From the NCBI GenBank assembly GCA_009695195.1, contig SIBJ01000012.1, forward strand, positions 1-64,000: DNA of 64,000 bases. Reading direction: 5' to 3'. A program made the translations under genes and the position numbers. Under the pieces are notes generated by a model. It made no database searches. It had not been told where the DNA came from and worked only from the letters and a program-made list of their open reading frames with translations. Below are positions 15,874-23,038 of the stretch, piece by piece (the stretch's first letter is position 1; each line of letters starts with the position of its first letter). The stretch is from Pedosphaera sp. GTDB lineage: Bacteria; Verrucomicrobiota; Verrucomicrobiia; Limisphaerales; JADLHS01.

Positions 15874-16099
15874 GCCGGTTCACGATAAAACCCTCACTGC
15901 CTTCGGTCGGAACGTCGCCCGTATCCGCGACAACCGCGGATTCTCCCAGGACAAACTCGCCGAGAAAGCCGATCTCGACCGCACTTACTTGAGCGGCATC
16001 GAGCGCGGAGTTCGCAATCCTGGAATCAAAGTTGTCATTCGTCTCGCTCGCGCGCTGGGCGTCACGGTGGACCAACTCTGCAAAGGAGTGGACGCGTGA
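15860..16099 (+). CDS. XRE-family regulator, controller-protein-like
   Basis: 79 residues (75 if the second Met at 15872 is used). A single Cro/CI-type helix-turn-helix fills the protein: GRNVARIRDNRGFSQDKLAEK, then LDRTYLSGIERGVRNPGIKVV and ARALGVTVDQLC. Length and sequence fit controller (C) proteins that delay restriction in restriction-modification loci, and the next gene is a DNA methyltransferase whose GTG start overlaps this stop (GTGA at 16096). A palindrome overlaps the start region, consistent with autoregulation. It heads the operon. Confidence 0.85.
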   Translation: MIRPMPVHDKTLTAFGRNVARIRDNRGFSQDKLAEKADLDRTYLSGIERGVRNPGIKVVIRLARALGVTVDQLCKGVDA

Positions 16100-17934
16100 A
16101 GCGACGGGGCAACCAATCCGCAGCGCTCCACGAACAGTCGCCGCCGTATCGTGTGGCTGGCGAGAATTCTCCCTCTCCTGGGGGAGAGGGCCGGGGTGAG
16201 GGCGGACGTTCCTCCAACCAACTAACCTGCCTTGATCTTTTCTGCGGCTGCGGTGGCTTCAGTTTGGGAATGCAGCGCGCCGGCTTCCGTGTGTTGGCGG
16301 CGATTGATTTCAACGACGAAGCCGTAACGACGTTCAAAGCGAATTTCTCCAAAGACACACTCGCACTCTGCAAAGACCTCACCAAGTTTCCGCCGGACAA
16401 GCTCGCTGCGAAACTTGGCGTCAACCATGTGGACGTCATCGTCGGCGGGCCGCCGTGTCAGGGTTACAGCACGGTGCGACAGGTGGACGCCGCCAACCAA
16501 GGCTCGCGTGTGAAACGCGACAAGCGCCGCTACCTCTTCCGCCCTTTCCTCGACTACGTCGCTGCGTTTCGCCCGCGCGTGTTCGTGATGGAAAACGTCA
16601 TCGGCATCCAGAGCGCCGCCAAGGGCAAGTTCTTCACGCTGGTCCAGGCTGATGCCCGCAAGCTCGGCTATCGCGTTCACACCCAGGTCGAAGAAGCTTG
16701 GAAACTCGGCGTGCCGCAGAAACGCCGCCGCCAGCTTGTGATTGGCGTGCGGAATGATTTGCCCGGCTATTTTTCCAGTGAACTTAAACCCGCACGTAGC
16801 AGCCGACGTGAGGAGGCTCAAAATTCTCCGGGCAAAAGTCAGAGCCTCGTTACCTCGTCTCCTACCGTGACCTTGTGGGACGCCATCGGCGACCTGCCGC
16901 CGCTCGCCGCCGGTGAAGGCGTCGAGGAACGCGATTATGATTTTGACCGGCGCAAACACTTTCTGGCCGCGCGAAACGAAACCGCGAAACACTATCTCAA
17001 GCAGGTTCTTGAAATTGACGACGCAACAAAACTGACCGCCCACCGCGCCCGACCGCACAATGATCGCGACCTGCGCGACTTCGCCCGGATTCACGAAGGC
17101 GAAACCGCCGACGACGCCATCGCGCGCGGCGAGAAGATGGAATTTCCCTACGACCGCAACGTGTTTCTTGACCGTTACACCCGCCAGCACCGCGAGCGCC
17201 TTTGCTCCACCATCGTTGCGCATCTCGCCAAGGACGGTTTGATGTTCATTCACCCGACGCAACTGCGCTCGCTCACACCCCGCGAAGCGGCGCGCGTGCA
17301 AACGTTTCCCGACTGGTTTCAATTCCCCGTGGCGCGGACGCATCAGTTTCGAATCATTGGCAACGCCGTGCCGCCGCTCGTGGCCGAGGCCGTTGGCTGT
17401 GAGATAAAGGAATTCTTGGGGAGCGCAGCCGCCCCGGCTGCATCGTCTCGCGCCCTCGCGGGACGAAACTCCGCGCTTCCGAGCGGGTTCGACGAGGCGT
17501 CGAACCCAGCGCCCGGGGGCGGGCGCGCTCCCCAGACACGCAAAGAAGCGGCCAGCGAATTGCAACGCCTTGCCGGACTCGACCGTCGCGCACTCCGCGC
17601 CCTGCCCACGCAACAATTCCTTCATGGCTGGCGCGCGTTGCTCTCCCTCTTTCCCGATCTGCATCCCGACAGCGCGCGCGACCACGGCAACCACATTGTG
17701 GAAATGAGCCCCGACCAACTCGCGCTGCCGGGCTTCGATGAACTCGTCTCCCGGCGCTACTCCCGCAGCGGCTGGCCCGTTGCGCTGGAGCTTATCGGCA
17801 ACGAAGCGTGCCGGCGATTTGATGCGGGCGAATTTACTCTATCAGATTTCCACTGTGTCGAAGCACAACGCGCGGGCCTTTGCTATGACACCGAAGGCCG
17901 AAGTCGTGCAGTTCTGATGGAGACGAAGACATGA
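16096..17934 (+). CDS. C5-cytosine DNA methyltransferase with extra C-terminal domain
   Basis: 612 residues, GTG start overlapping the XRE stop. Motifs of 5-methylcytosine methyltransferases in order: I LDLFCGCGGFSLGM, IV GGPPCQGYST (catalytic Cys), VI VFVMENVIGI, VIII VPQKRRRQLVIGV, IX LRSLTPREAARVQTFPD, X RIIGNAVPPLVAEAVG. All key residues are present. About 130 residues beyond motif X (LHGWRALLSLFPDLHPDSARDHGNHI ...) form an added region I do not recognise. Three palindromic elements lie inside the frame: one near residue 30 (SPSPGGEGRGEGG), one near 235-257 (target-recognition side) and one near 440-480 between motif X and the tail. None breaks the frame. It belongs to a defence operon with the GHKL ATPase, whose ATG overlaps this stop (ATGA). 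Confidence 0.88.
   Translation: MKRRGNQSAALHEQSPPYRVAGENSPSPGGEGRGEGGRSSNQLTCLDLFCGCGGFSLGMQRAGFRVLAAIDFNDEAVTTFKANFSKDTLALCKDLTKFPPDKLAAKLGVNHVDVIVGGPPCQGYSTVRQVDAANQGSRVKRDKRRYLFRPFLDYVAAFRPRVFVMENVIGIQSAAKGKFFTLVQADARKLGYRVHTQVEEAWKLGVPQKRRRQLVIGVRNDLPGYFSSELKPARSSRREEAQNSPGKSQSLVTSSPTVTLWDAIGDLPPLAAGEGVEERDYDFDRRKHFLAARNETAKHYLKQVLEIDDATKLTAHRARPHNDRDLRDFARIHEGETADDAIARGEKMEFPYDRNVFLDRYTRQHRERLCSTIVAHLAKDGLMFIHPTQLRSLTPREAARVQTFPDWFQFPVARTHQFRIIGNAVPPLVAEAVGCEIKEFLGSAAAPAASSRALAGRNSALPSGFDEASNPAPGGGRAPQTRKEAASELQRLAGLDRRALRALPTQQFLHGWRALLSLFPDLHPDSARDHGNHIVEMSPDQLALPGFDELVSRRYSRSGWPVALELIGNEACRRFDAGEFTLSDFHCVEAQRAGLCYDTEGRSRAVLMETKT
16171..16202. repeat. CCCTCTCC/GGAGAGGG hairpin inside the methyltransferase
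   Basis: CCCTCTCCTGGGGGAGAGGG followed by CCGGGGTGAGGG. It is one end of the inverted-repeat family seen complete at 60523-60707 and 62254-62438. In frame at the N-terminus of the methyltransferase. Confidence 0.6.
16796..16865. repeat. In-frame palindromic element (GTAGCAGCCGACG family), copy 1
   Basis: Arms of 23 bp (GTAGCAGCCGACGTGAGGAGG ... ending CTCGTCTCCTAC), 18 of 23 positions pairing, total 70 bp. Same family as 22581-22677 and 23647-23720. Encodes RSSRREEAQNSPGKSQ-like residues within the methyltransferase. Confidence 0.7.
17417..17534. repeat. In-frame palindromic element bounded by TGGGGAGCGC
   Basis: Terminal arms TGGGGAGCGC and GCGCTCCCCA are perfect, with an inner hairpin GGGTTCGACGAGGCGTCGAACCC-like stem. 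118 bp, Ala/Pro/Gly-rich when translated, between motif X and the C-terminal region of the methyltransferase. Confidence 0.6.
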
Positions 17935-19850
17935 ATCCTCAGTGGCACTTCAACCGTCGGCGGGCGTGCGACCGCATGAGGGACTCCGCCAACGATGCCT
18001 TCTTCACCGCTGAGAGCTTGGAGAATTTGAGTGAGGCACTCGTGCGCGAGGGCATCCAAAACTCGCTTGACGCAGCCCGGCGTGGCGCGGGCGGCGTGCG
18101 ACAGATCACGGTCAAGATTTGTTTTGTCCCGAACGCTCCGGCGGAAGCCCGACAGTTTCTCGCGGGCCATTTCGCTTCGGCACCGCAGAACTTCGAGCGT
18201 GGTCTGAACTGCGCCAGCTTGAACGCGCTGTTTGGTGACGACACCGGCTACCTAGTCTTCGAGGACTTCGGCACCAAAGGACTGACCGGCGACGTAAACG
18301 AGTGGCGGCTGGATCGTGCCGAGCAGAACGCGTTCTTCAGTTTCTTTCGCGCGGAAGGTCGCTCGTCCAAGAGCGGTGAAAACCTCGGACGCTGGGGCAT
18401 TGGTAAGCAGGTGTTTCCCACGGCCAGCCGGTTGCACGCCATGTTCGGCCTTACGGTGCGCGCGGACAATCCGGCCCGCGTGCTGATGGGTTCGGCTGTC
18501 GTGCGGACTCATTCCATCGGCGAACACGATTACCAGCCGGACGGTTGGTTCGGTTGCCGTGAACAAGACGACAATCCGGTGGAGCCAGTAATGGACCAGG
18601 AATTTATCAGTTCTTTTGAAAGGGTCTTTCGTCTCAAGCGTGGAAGCGAAACCGGCCTGTCCATCGTTGTGCCTTCTGTAGATGAGCGGGTGAATGCCGC
18701 TGACATCAAGCGCGGCATCGTTCGCAGTTTTTTCTGGCCTATTCTCCTCGGCGAACTGGTAGTTGATTTGGAAGCTCCTGGAGAGACTTTGCGGATTGAT
18801 GCCGAGACGTTGCCAACGCACCGCTCGCTTCTGCCAGCGCCGGAAGCCGCCGTAATTGAATTCGCAAGCTGGGCATCGACCGCGATACCAGCGGAAAGGA
18901 TAACGCTGCCCGAAACCGCCCGTCCGAGTTGGAAGGACTTCGGGGAGCAGTTACTTCCCGAATCCAAGCTGAACGAAATCCGCACGCGACTGGAAACGCA
19001 GCAGCGCGTAGAAATTCGAGTGCCGGTGCGTGTGCGCCCGAAGATTGAAGGCAGAGAAGATTGCATGTCTTTCTGCACCGTGTATGTCGCTTCATGCCGT
19101 GATGCGGGGCACAGGCCAATCTTTCTCCGAGACGGCATTGTCATCACCGATGTCCGTTGTCCTCAAATGTCGGGAAGCCGCTCAATCGTAGTCGTGGACA
19201 ACCCGCCGTTGGCAGGTTTGCTCGGCGACTCCGAGGGCGTCAACCACACGCAATGGCAGAAGGATTCTCCCAAGTTCCACAACAAATACGTTCGCGGGCC
19301 GGAAACCATCAAGTTCGTGACGCGGAGCGTTTACGAAATCCTTCAACGACTCCATGCGGCAGACACCAAGGGAGACCCAACACTGCTCCTTCACATCTTC
19401 TACTTGCCGACAGACGAGGGATCAATCGAGCCAAAGAAAAAACCGGAGAAGGAGAAAAAAGAGCCAGATATTCCACCGCCGCCACCGCCACCGCCACCAC
19501 CGCCGCAACCAAGGCGTTTTGAACTCCAATCAGTGAAGGGCGGATTCAGCCTGAGACCCGGCAACGCCCCCATAGAATCCTTTCCGCTAAAGGTTCGGAT
19601 TGAAGCGGGCTACGCTGTGCGTCGCGGGAACGCCATCAAGCGGTGGGCACAAGACGATTTTGCCTTCAATCGATTGCCGCTGCGACAGGACTACTCCAAC
19701 GGAGTTGTCGTTTTGCGCGCAGACGGCAATTCGTTAGAACTCGAAATCAGGAAGCCAGACTTCCAGTTTGCGATTTCCGGTTTCGATACGAAGCGTGACC
19801 TCGTGGTGCGGGCCAACGAACTCAAGGGAGAGAATGAAGCGGACGTTTAA
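17931..19850 (+). CDS. GHKL-type ATPase of the methyltransferase operon
   Basis: 639 residues. The N-terminal third carries the GHKL (Bergerat) ATP-binding motifs: N box VREGIQNSLDA (Glu40, Asn44, Asp47), G1-like VFEDFGTKGLTG near 110, and G2-like GRWGIGKQVFPTASRL near 150. The middle is unrecognised alpha/beta sequence. Near 505-530 lies a charged linker (KKKPEKEKKEP) and a run of 11 prolines, followed by a 110-residue C-terminal domain. GHKL ATPases related to MutL/MORC are known in bacterial restriction-modification islands (Iyer, Abhiman and Aravind, 2008, as I recall), where they are thought to be DNA-structure-dependent clamps. The start overlaps the methyltransferase stop (ATGA). The next gene starts 17 bp before this one ends. 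Confidence 0.75.
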   Translation: MNPQWHFNRRRACDRMRDSANDAFFTAESLENLSEALVREGIQNSLDAARRGAGGVRQITVKICFVPNAPAEARQFLAGHFASAPQNFERGLNCASLNALFGDDTGYLVFEDFGTKGLTGDVNEWRLDRAEQNAFFSFFRAEGRSSKSGENLGRWGIGKQVFPTASRLHAMFGLTVRADNPARVLMGSAVVRTHSIGEHDYQPDGWFGCREQDDNPVEPVMDQEFISSFERVFRLKRGSETGLSIVVPSVDERVNAADIKRGIVRSFFWPILLGELVVDLEAPGETLRIDAETLPTHRSLLPAPEAAVIEFASWASTAIPAERITLPETARPSWKDFGEQLLPESKLNEIRTRLETQQRVEIRVPVRVRPKIEGREDCMSFCTVYVASCRDAGHRPIFLRDGIVITDVRCPQMSGSRSIVVVDNPPLAGLLGDSEGVNHTQWQKDSPKFHNKYVRGPETIKFVTRSVYEILQRLHAADTKGDPTLLLHIFYLPTDEGSIEPKKKPEKEKKEPDIPPPPPPPPPPPQPRRFELQSVKGGFSLRPGNAPIESFPLKVRIEAGYAVRRGNAIKRWAQDDFAFNRLPLRQDYSNGVVVLRADGNSLELEIRKPDFQFAISGFDTKRDLVVRANELKGENEADV

Positions 19851-20607
19851 CTACACAGGCCGTCGCAAGATTGGGCGCAAGGATGTTTCCATCGCGCTGC
19901 GCCAAGAGACGGCGGTCTGGGTTTTCGATGCGGAGTTGCATTTGGCTGAACATAACTTCCCGCGCAACGCCGAGGTCTGGGTCGAAGCACACCGGCAGAA
20001 TCTTTGGATGCAGTGGTCGTGGGGCACAGTCTCCGCATTGCGCTCGCCTGCCGACCGCCGATTGCTGGAGTTCGACGTACCCGATGGGGTGCTCTTCCGC
20101 GTGCGCGTGGTGCAACCGGCCGGATTGGAGCATCACAAGCTGCTCGGCGAGGCGGACGGAATTTCGTTCGTGAAGGCGGGCGAGGCGGATGACCGGCGAC
20201 GGCATTTGCTGGTGCCGGTGCCCGACGCGCTTGACCAACAGCTTTGGAAACTGGATTTCGAGAGCGACCCGCCGCGCCTGCTGGTGAACAAGGACGCGAA
20301 GCCAAGCTGGAAGGAGATGGCGCGCTCGCCGCATTTCATCGCGCTGGTTTACCCCGAAGTCCTTCGTCGGATGCTGGCGCGAGCGCTGTTGGAGGAAGAG
20401 GGATGGACGGAGGATGACGAGGAAGGCGGCTGGTCGGCGGACTGGGTGCGCTTCGCCAAGAATCTCGGTGGGCTGGGGCCGGTGCCGGCGCTCGACCTGA
20501 AAACGGATCGTGAGAACTGGATTGAGGAAGCGGTGAGCGCGTTCTGCCGACGGCTTGAACTGCGCTCCACATGGGATCGAACGTGTGACGAGGAGGGCCG
20601 GCGGTGA
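19834..20607 (+). CDS. Unrecognised protein of the methyltransferase operon (A)
   Basis: 257 residues from the ATG at 19834, which has a good ribosome-binding site (AAGGGAG) inside the end of the GHKL gene. I do not recognise the family. The N-terminus (MKRTFNYTGRRKIGRKDVSI) is basic and followed by beta-rich sequence (VWVFDAELHLAEHNFP, VWVEAHRQNLWMQWSWG); an acidic, Trp-containing segment (EEEGWTEDDEEGGWSADW) lies near 190-205. No membrane segments and no obvious nuclease motif. Overlapping starts on both sides tie it to the GHKL ATPase and to the next gene, so the three products probably work together. Confidence 0.8.
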   Translation: MKRTFNYTGRRKIGRKDVSIALRQETAVWVFDAELHLAEHNFPRNAEVWVEAHRQNLWMQWSWGTVSALRSPADRRLLEFDVPDGVLFRVRVVQPAGLEHHKLLGEADGISFVKAGEADDRRRHLLVPVPDALDQQLWKLDFESDPPRLLVNKDAKPSWKEMARSPHFIALVYPEVLRRMLARALLEEEGWTEDDEEGGWSADWVRFAKNLGGLGPVPALDLKTDRENWIEEAVSAFCRRLELRSTWDRTCDEEGRR

Positions 20608-21329
20608 ATTTGCACCGCTTCAATCAGGACGGTGTGGTCGCATTCGCCTCGTATCGTGCCGGGCTGACGCTGAACCCAACGCTGCCGCCGCCCGTGGAGC
20701 TTCTGCAAGACCCCGCGCTCACCGAACTGATGCCCGGCGACGTGGACGTGCCGGCGCGCAGCTTCACCAATCGGCTGGAAACCGGGCGTTTTCTGAACGA
20801 GTTGCTTGACGCAGCGAAGGTTCGATTGCCGGAGCGGGACCAGGGCTTGTGGACGTGGCTAACACTTTTCTACTTCGATGAAGTATGCCCAGCGGACGGG
20901 AACGGACGGCGAAATCCCAAGGACGAAGCACGGCTAATCGCCCAAGTGGATAACTTCCAAAGATTCTATCGGCATCTGCTGCTGGGTCCTTATCTCATCG
21001 TGCGCGCGCATCACGAGCGCCCGGAACGCGCCATCGCATTTCTCTGCAAGCAACTCTGGGAGCCGGGCGAAATCGTGGAGCAACTGGCTTCGCGCAAAGA
21101 ACTCGTGACCAATCACGCGGTGGCAGAAGTGGCGACGAAACTTTATTACGATCCATCCACCGGTTCGTTCAAACGAGGAGCGGGTTCAAGCGTGAAAGGT
21201 GCGCCACGGCGATTGGCTGCGCTGCTGAATCAACTCGACGTGACCTATTATCTCTACGGCATGACCGCCGACGAATTGCTCGCGCTGCTGCCGAAAGAGT
21301 TTGATCGGTTTCGTACGAAGGTGGTTTGA
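20604..21329 (+). CDS. Unrecognised protein of the methyltransferase operon (B)
   Basis: 241 residues, GTG start overlapping the previous stop (GTGA). Helical, soluble, with WTWLTLFYFDEVCP, RFYRHLLLGPYLIVRAHH and YDPSTGSFKRGAG as its most distinctive stretches. It resembles proteins I have seen grouped as DUF6339, but I am not certain. The C-terminus (LLNQLDVTYYLYGMTADELLALLPKEF) is helical. It is the last gene of the overlapping set XRE-methyltransferase-GHKL-A-B. A 10-bp repeat begins immediately after the stop. Confidence 0.75.
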   Translation: MNLHRFNQDGVVAFASYRAGLTLNPTLPPPVELLQDPALTELMPGDVDVPARSFTNRLETGRFLNELLDAAKVRLPERDQGLWTWLTLFYFDEVCPADGNGRRNPKDEARLIAQVDNFQRFYRHLLLGPYLIVRAHHERPERAIAFLCKQLWEPGEIVEQLASRKELVTNHAVAEVATKLYYDPSTGSFKRGAGSSVKGAPRRLAALLNQLDVTYYLYGMTADELLALLPKEFDRFRTKVV

Positions 21330-21360
21330 ATCCGCGTCCATCCGTGTCCATCCGTGGTTA
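21330..21360. repeat. ATCCGTGTCC 10-bp repeat
   Basis: Three tandem units of the type (A)TCCGTGTCCA ending CCGTGGTTAA, starting right after the stop of the preceding gene. Confidence 0.65.
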
Positions 21361-21845
21361 AGAAAAAAGGCTGATGCTTTTCCAAAGCGAAGCGGCGAAC
21401 TCCCGACATGATTATTCTCCTGGCAAGCCGGGACTTTGGGCGTAGCCTGGACTGCATGAAAACGATCAGCCACGTTCCGAACTCCTTGCGAAGCGCTGGC
21501 CGGGAGTTGCGGCTCTCGCTCGCGCATCCGCCTTCGTCGGACTTCGGCGCGACAAGCCCCGGCCCTCTCCCATCGTCCATTCAGAGTTGAGAGTTGAGAG
21601 TTGAAGGTTGAAAGTTTAAGCGCAGCCGAGGCGGAGAGGGAGAAGCGCAATGGAGCGGGCTTTACGACCGGATGCACACGCATGAGCCGGATGAAATTGA
21701 ACGACGCCTGGCTCTTGCCGCCGATTACGGCGAGGGATTTGCGGAGTAAATCTTTTGCGCCCTTTGTGCTTTTTCCCCCGCCTTAATCCGATTCCGGCGC
21801 GGCAAAGTGGCAACTGAATCCGTGTTCATCCGTGGTTGAATTGAA
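21361..21845. other. Repeat-rich region with gene remnants, no intact gene
   Basis: About 480 bp. It holds a possible degenerate vsr start (21373-21415: GATGCTTTTCCAAAGCGAAG), part of the CCCCGGCCCTCTCCC repeat near 21557, a heptamer array (21583-21617) and the tail of an unknown reading frame ending LYDRMHTHEPDEIERRLAL then AADYGEGFAE and a stop near 21750. Another 10-bp repeat closes it at 21819-21839. Confidence 0.5.
21583..21617. repeat. AGAGTTG heptamer array
   Basis: Five tandem 7-bp units: AGAGTTG three times, then AAGGTTG and AAAGTTT. Confidence 0.8.
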
Positions 21846-21885
21846 ATGGCAGACGTCTTCACCAAAGCAAAGCGGTCGGAAGCGG
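21846..21885 (+). pseudogene. Broken 5' end of a vsr gene
   Basis: The first 12 codons (MADVFTKAKRSE) match the start of the intact vsr gene at 22435 (MPDVFTKAKRSE), with several base differences. The frame then runs into heptamer-like GCGGAGCGCGGAACTCGG sequence and no Vsr residues follow. It is preceded by the same 10-bp repeat that follows the intact gene. Confidence 0.65.
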
Positions 21886-21932
21886 TTCAAGTGCGGAGCG
21901 CGGAACTCGGAACGCGGAGTTGCTGGTGCGGT

Positions 21933-22163
21933 TCAGAATTTCCCGAAGTAGAATTGGTCGCGGGTGATGCCGAGGTCTTCGACGATGTCGGCAATGATGC
22001 CGCGTGGCACATCGCCGGGATGCCACGAAAAGGTGATGAGGCGGTCCGGGCGGAAGGGATTCGAGTAGTGCCGGTGGCTGCCGGTGGAGCGTTCATGCAC
22101 ACAACCGATCTCACGCAGGCGACGGTCAAGCTGTCGGCAGTTCCAAGAGGGGAATTTGCCCAC
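21933..22163 (-). CDS. HicA-type toxin
   Basis: 76 residues, GTG start 3 bp after the stop of the HicB-like gene. HicA proteins are small double-stranded-RNA-binding-fold mRNA endonucleases. Matching features: an N-terminal WNCRQLDRRLREIGC helix, the GSHRHYSNP motif that carries the catalytic His, a beta strand ending WHPGD, and the C-terminal GIIADIVEDLGITRDQFYF. The length is normal for the family. The antitoxin-first gene order is common in HicBA loci. It lies inside the methyltransferase/Vsr block, on the opposite strand, between a broken and an intact vsr start. Confidence 0.8.
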   Translation of the reverse strand: MGKFPSWNCRQLDRRLREIGCVHERSTGSHRHYSNPFRPDRLITFSWHPGDVPRGIIADIVEDLGITRDQFYFGKF

Positions 22164-22166
22164 AGG

Positions 22167-22385
22167 TCAGGCGGCGAGAACGAACTTGTCGCGGAAGGCG
22201 GCGGGGATGGCGCGTCCGGTTTCGAGCAGCGCTTCCAGATGGGACTTGGCGGCCTGTTGAAAGCGGAGCGTGGCTTCGCCCCGGTCGCGCCCGTGCGCGT
22301 GGCAACCGGGCAGCAGCGCCGATCTGGCGATCCACACGCCGTCTTCATCCTGACGAAGTTGAACTTTCGAGAGTGGAACGATCAT
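22167..22385 (-). CDS. HicB-type antitoxin
   Basis: 72 residues. The pattern is that of the short HicB fold: VQLRQDEDGVWIARSALLPGC, then HGRDRGEATLRFQQAAKSHLEAL and ETGRAIPAAF. It lacks a separate DNA-binding domain, as many short HicB proteins do. The ATG at 22385 is followed by MIVPLSKVQ; longer in-frame extensions have no family resemblance. It would neutralise the HicA-like product encoded 3 bp downstream. Confidence 0.75.
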   Translation of the reverse strand: MIVPLSKVQLRQDEDGVWIARSALLPGCHAHGRDRGEATLRFQQAAKSHLEALLETGRAIPAAFRDKFVLAA

Positions 22386-22434
22386 AGTGGGCGTATTGTA
22401 ACCCGGCGTGCTTCCGGCGTAAAGAGGGCGTTTG

Positions 22435-23034
22435 ATGCCTGACGTTTTCACCAAGGCGAAGCGGTCGGAAGTGATGTCGCGGATCCGCGGGAGGGGAAAC
22501 AAAGCGACGGAACTGGCGCTGGCGCGGGTGTTGCGCGTGAATGGAATCACGGGATGGAGGAGGCAGGTCAAACTGATCATTTGTAGGAGACGACGTGAGG
22601 GGGCTCATTCTAAAAATCCGCGGCCCTTGCTCCACGATCAAAAATCAGTCAAAGCCTCCTCACGTCGTCTCCTACAAGTGCAGGTGGATTTTGTTTTTCA
22701 AAAACTCAAACTCGCACTCTTCGTGGACGGTTGTTTCTGGCACGGCTGTCCGCAGCACGCGACGAAGCCGAAGAACAATCGCGCGTTCTGGCGGCGCAAA
22801 CTTTTGTCGAACAAGAAGCGGGATGCGCTCGTGACGCGGACGTTGCGGCGCGCGGGTTGGCGCGTGTTGCGCATCTGGGAGCACGAACTGGTGCGGACAA
22901 GGAGGAAACATCCAACATCCAACGCGGACAGACTGGTGCGGCGGATCCAGCGGGCGTTGGGTTGTGACCAAGCTCTCCGTTCGCGTGGTTCGCGGTTTTG
23001 GAATCCGTGTTCATCCGTGTCCATCCGTGGTTAA
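22435..23034 (+). CDS. vsr: Very-short-patch repair endonuclease (Vsr) with in-frame palindromic insert
   Basis: 199 residues, longer than the usual 140-150. Vsr nicks T:G mismatches that arise where 5-methylcytosine deaminates, so it fits a cytosine-methyltransferase locus. Recognisable parts: DVFTKAKRSEVMSRIRGRGNK, ATELALARVL, then after an insert VDFVFQKLKLALFVDGCFWHGCP and LRRAGWRVLRIWEHEL. The Asp in VDFVF is the expected catalytic residue. About 32 residues encoded by a 97-bp inverted repeat (22581-22677) sit just before it, replacing the usual short loop. The last ten residues and the stop come from the 10-bp repeat. Function may be retained or lost. The intended Met may be 22435 (22432 also possible). 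Confidence 0.8.
   Translation: MPDVFTKAKRSEVMSRIRGRGNKATELALARVLRVNGITGWRRQVKLIICRRRREGAHSKNPRPLLHDQKSVKASSRRLLQVQVDFVFQKLKLALFVDGCFWHGCPQHATKPKNNRAFWRRKLLSNKKRDALVTRTLRRAGWRVLRIWEHELVRTRRKHPTSNADRLVRRIQRALGCDQALRSRGSRFWNPCSSVSIRG
22581..22677. repeat. In-frame palindromic element (GTAGGAGACGACG family), copy 2
   Basis: 26-bp arms beginning TTGTAGGAGACGACGTGAGG, nearly perfectly inverted at 22652-22677. 97 bp. Interrupts the vsr reading frame without a stop. Confidence 0.85.
23001..23033. repeat. ATCCGTGTCC 10-bp repeat forming the vsr 3' end
   Basis: Three units ATCCGTGTTC, ATCCGTGTCC, ATCCGTGGTT. The final TTAA gives vsr its TAA stop. Confidence 0.75.
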
Positions 23035-23038
23035 AAAA

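Noticed and set aside
19472-19510. Triplet-repeat expansion in the GHKL gene
   Set aside because: The CCACCGCCG run encodes a plain poly-proline linker, common between domains.
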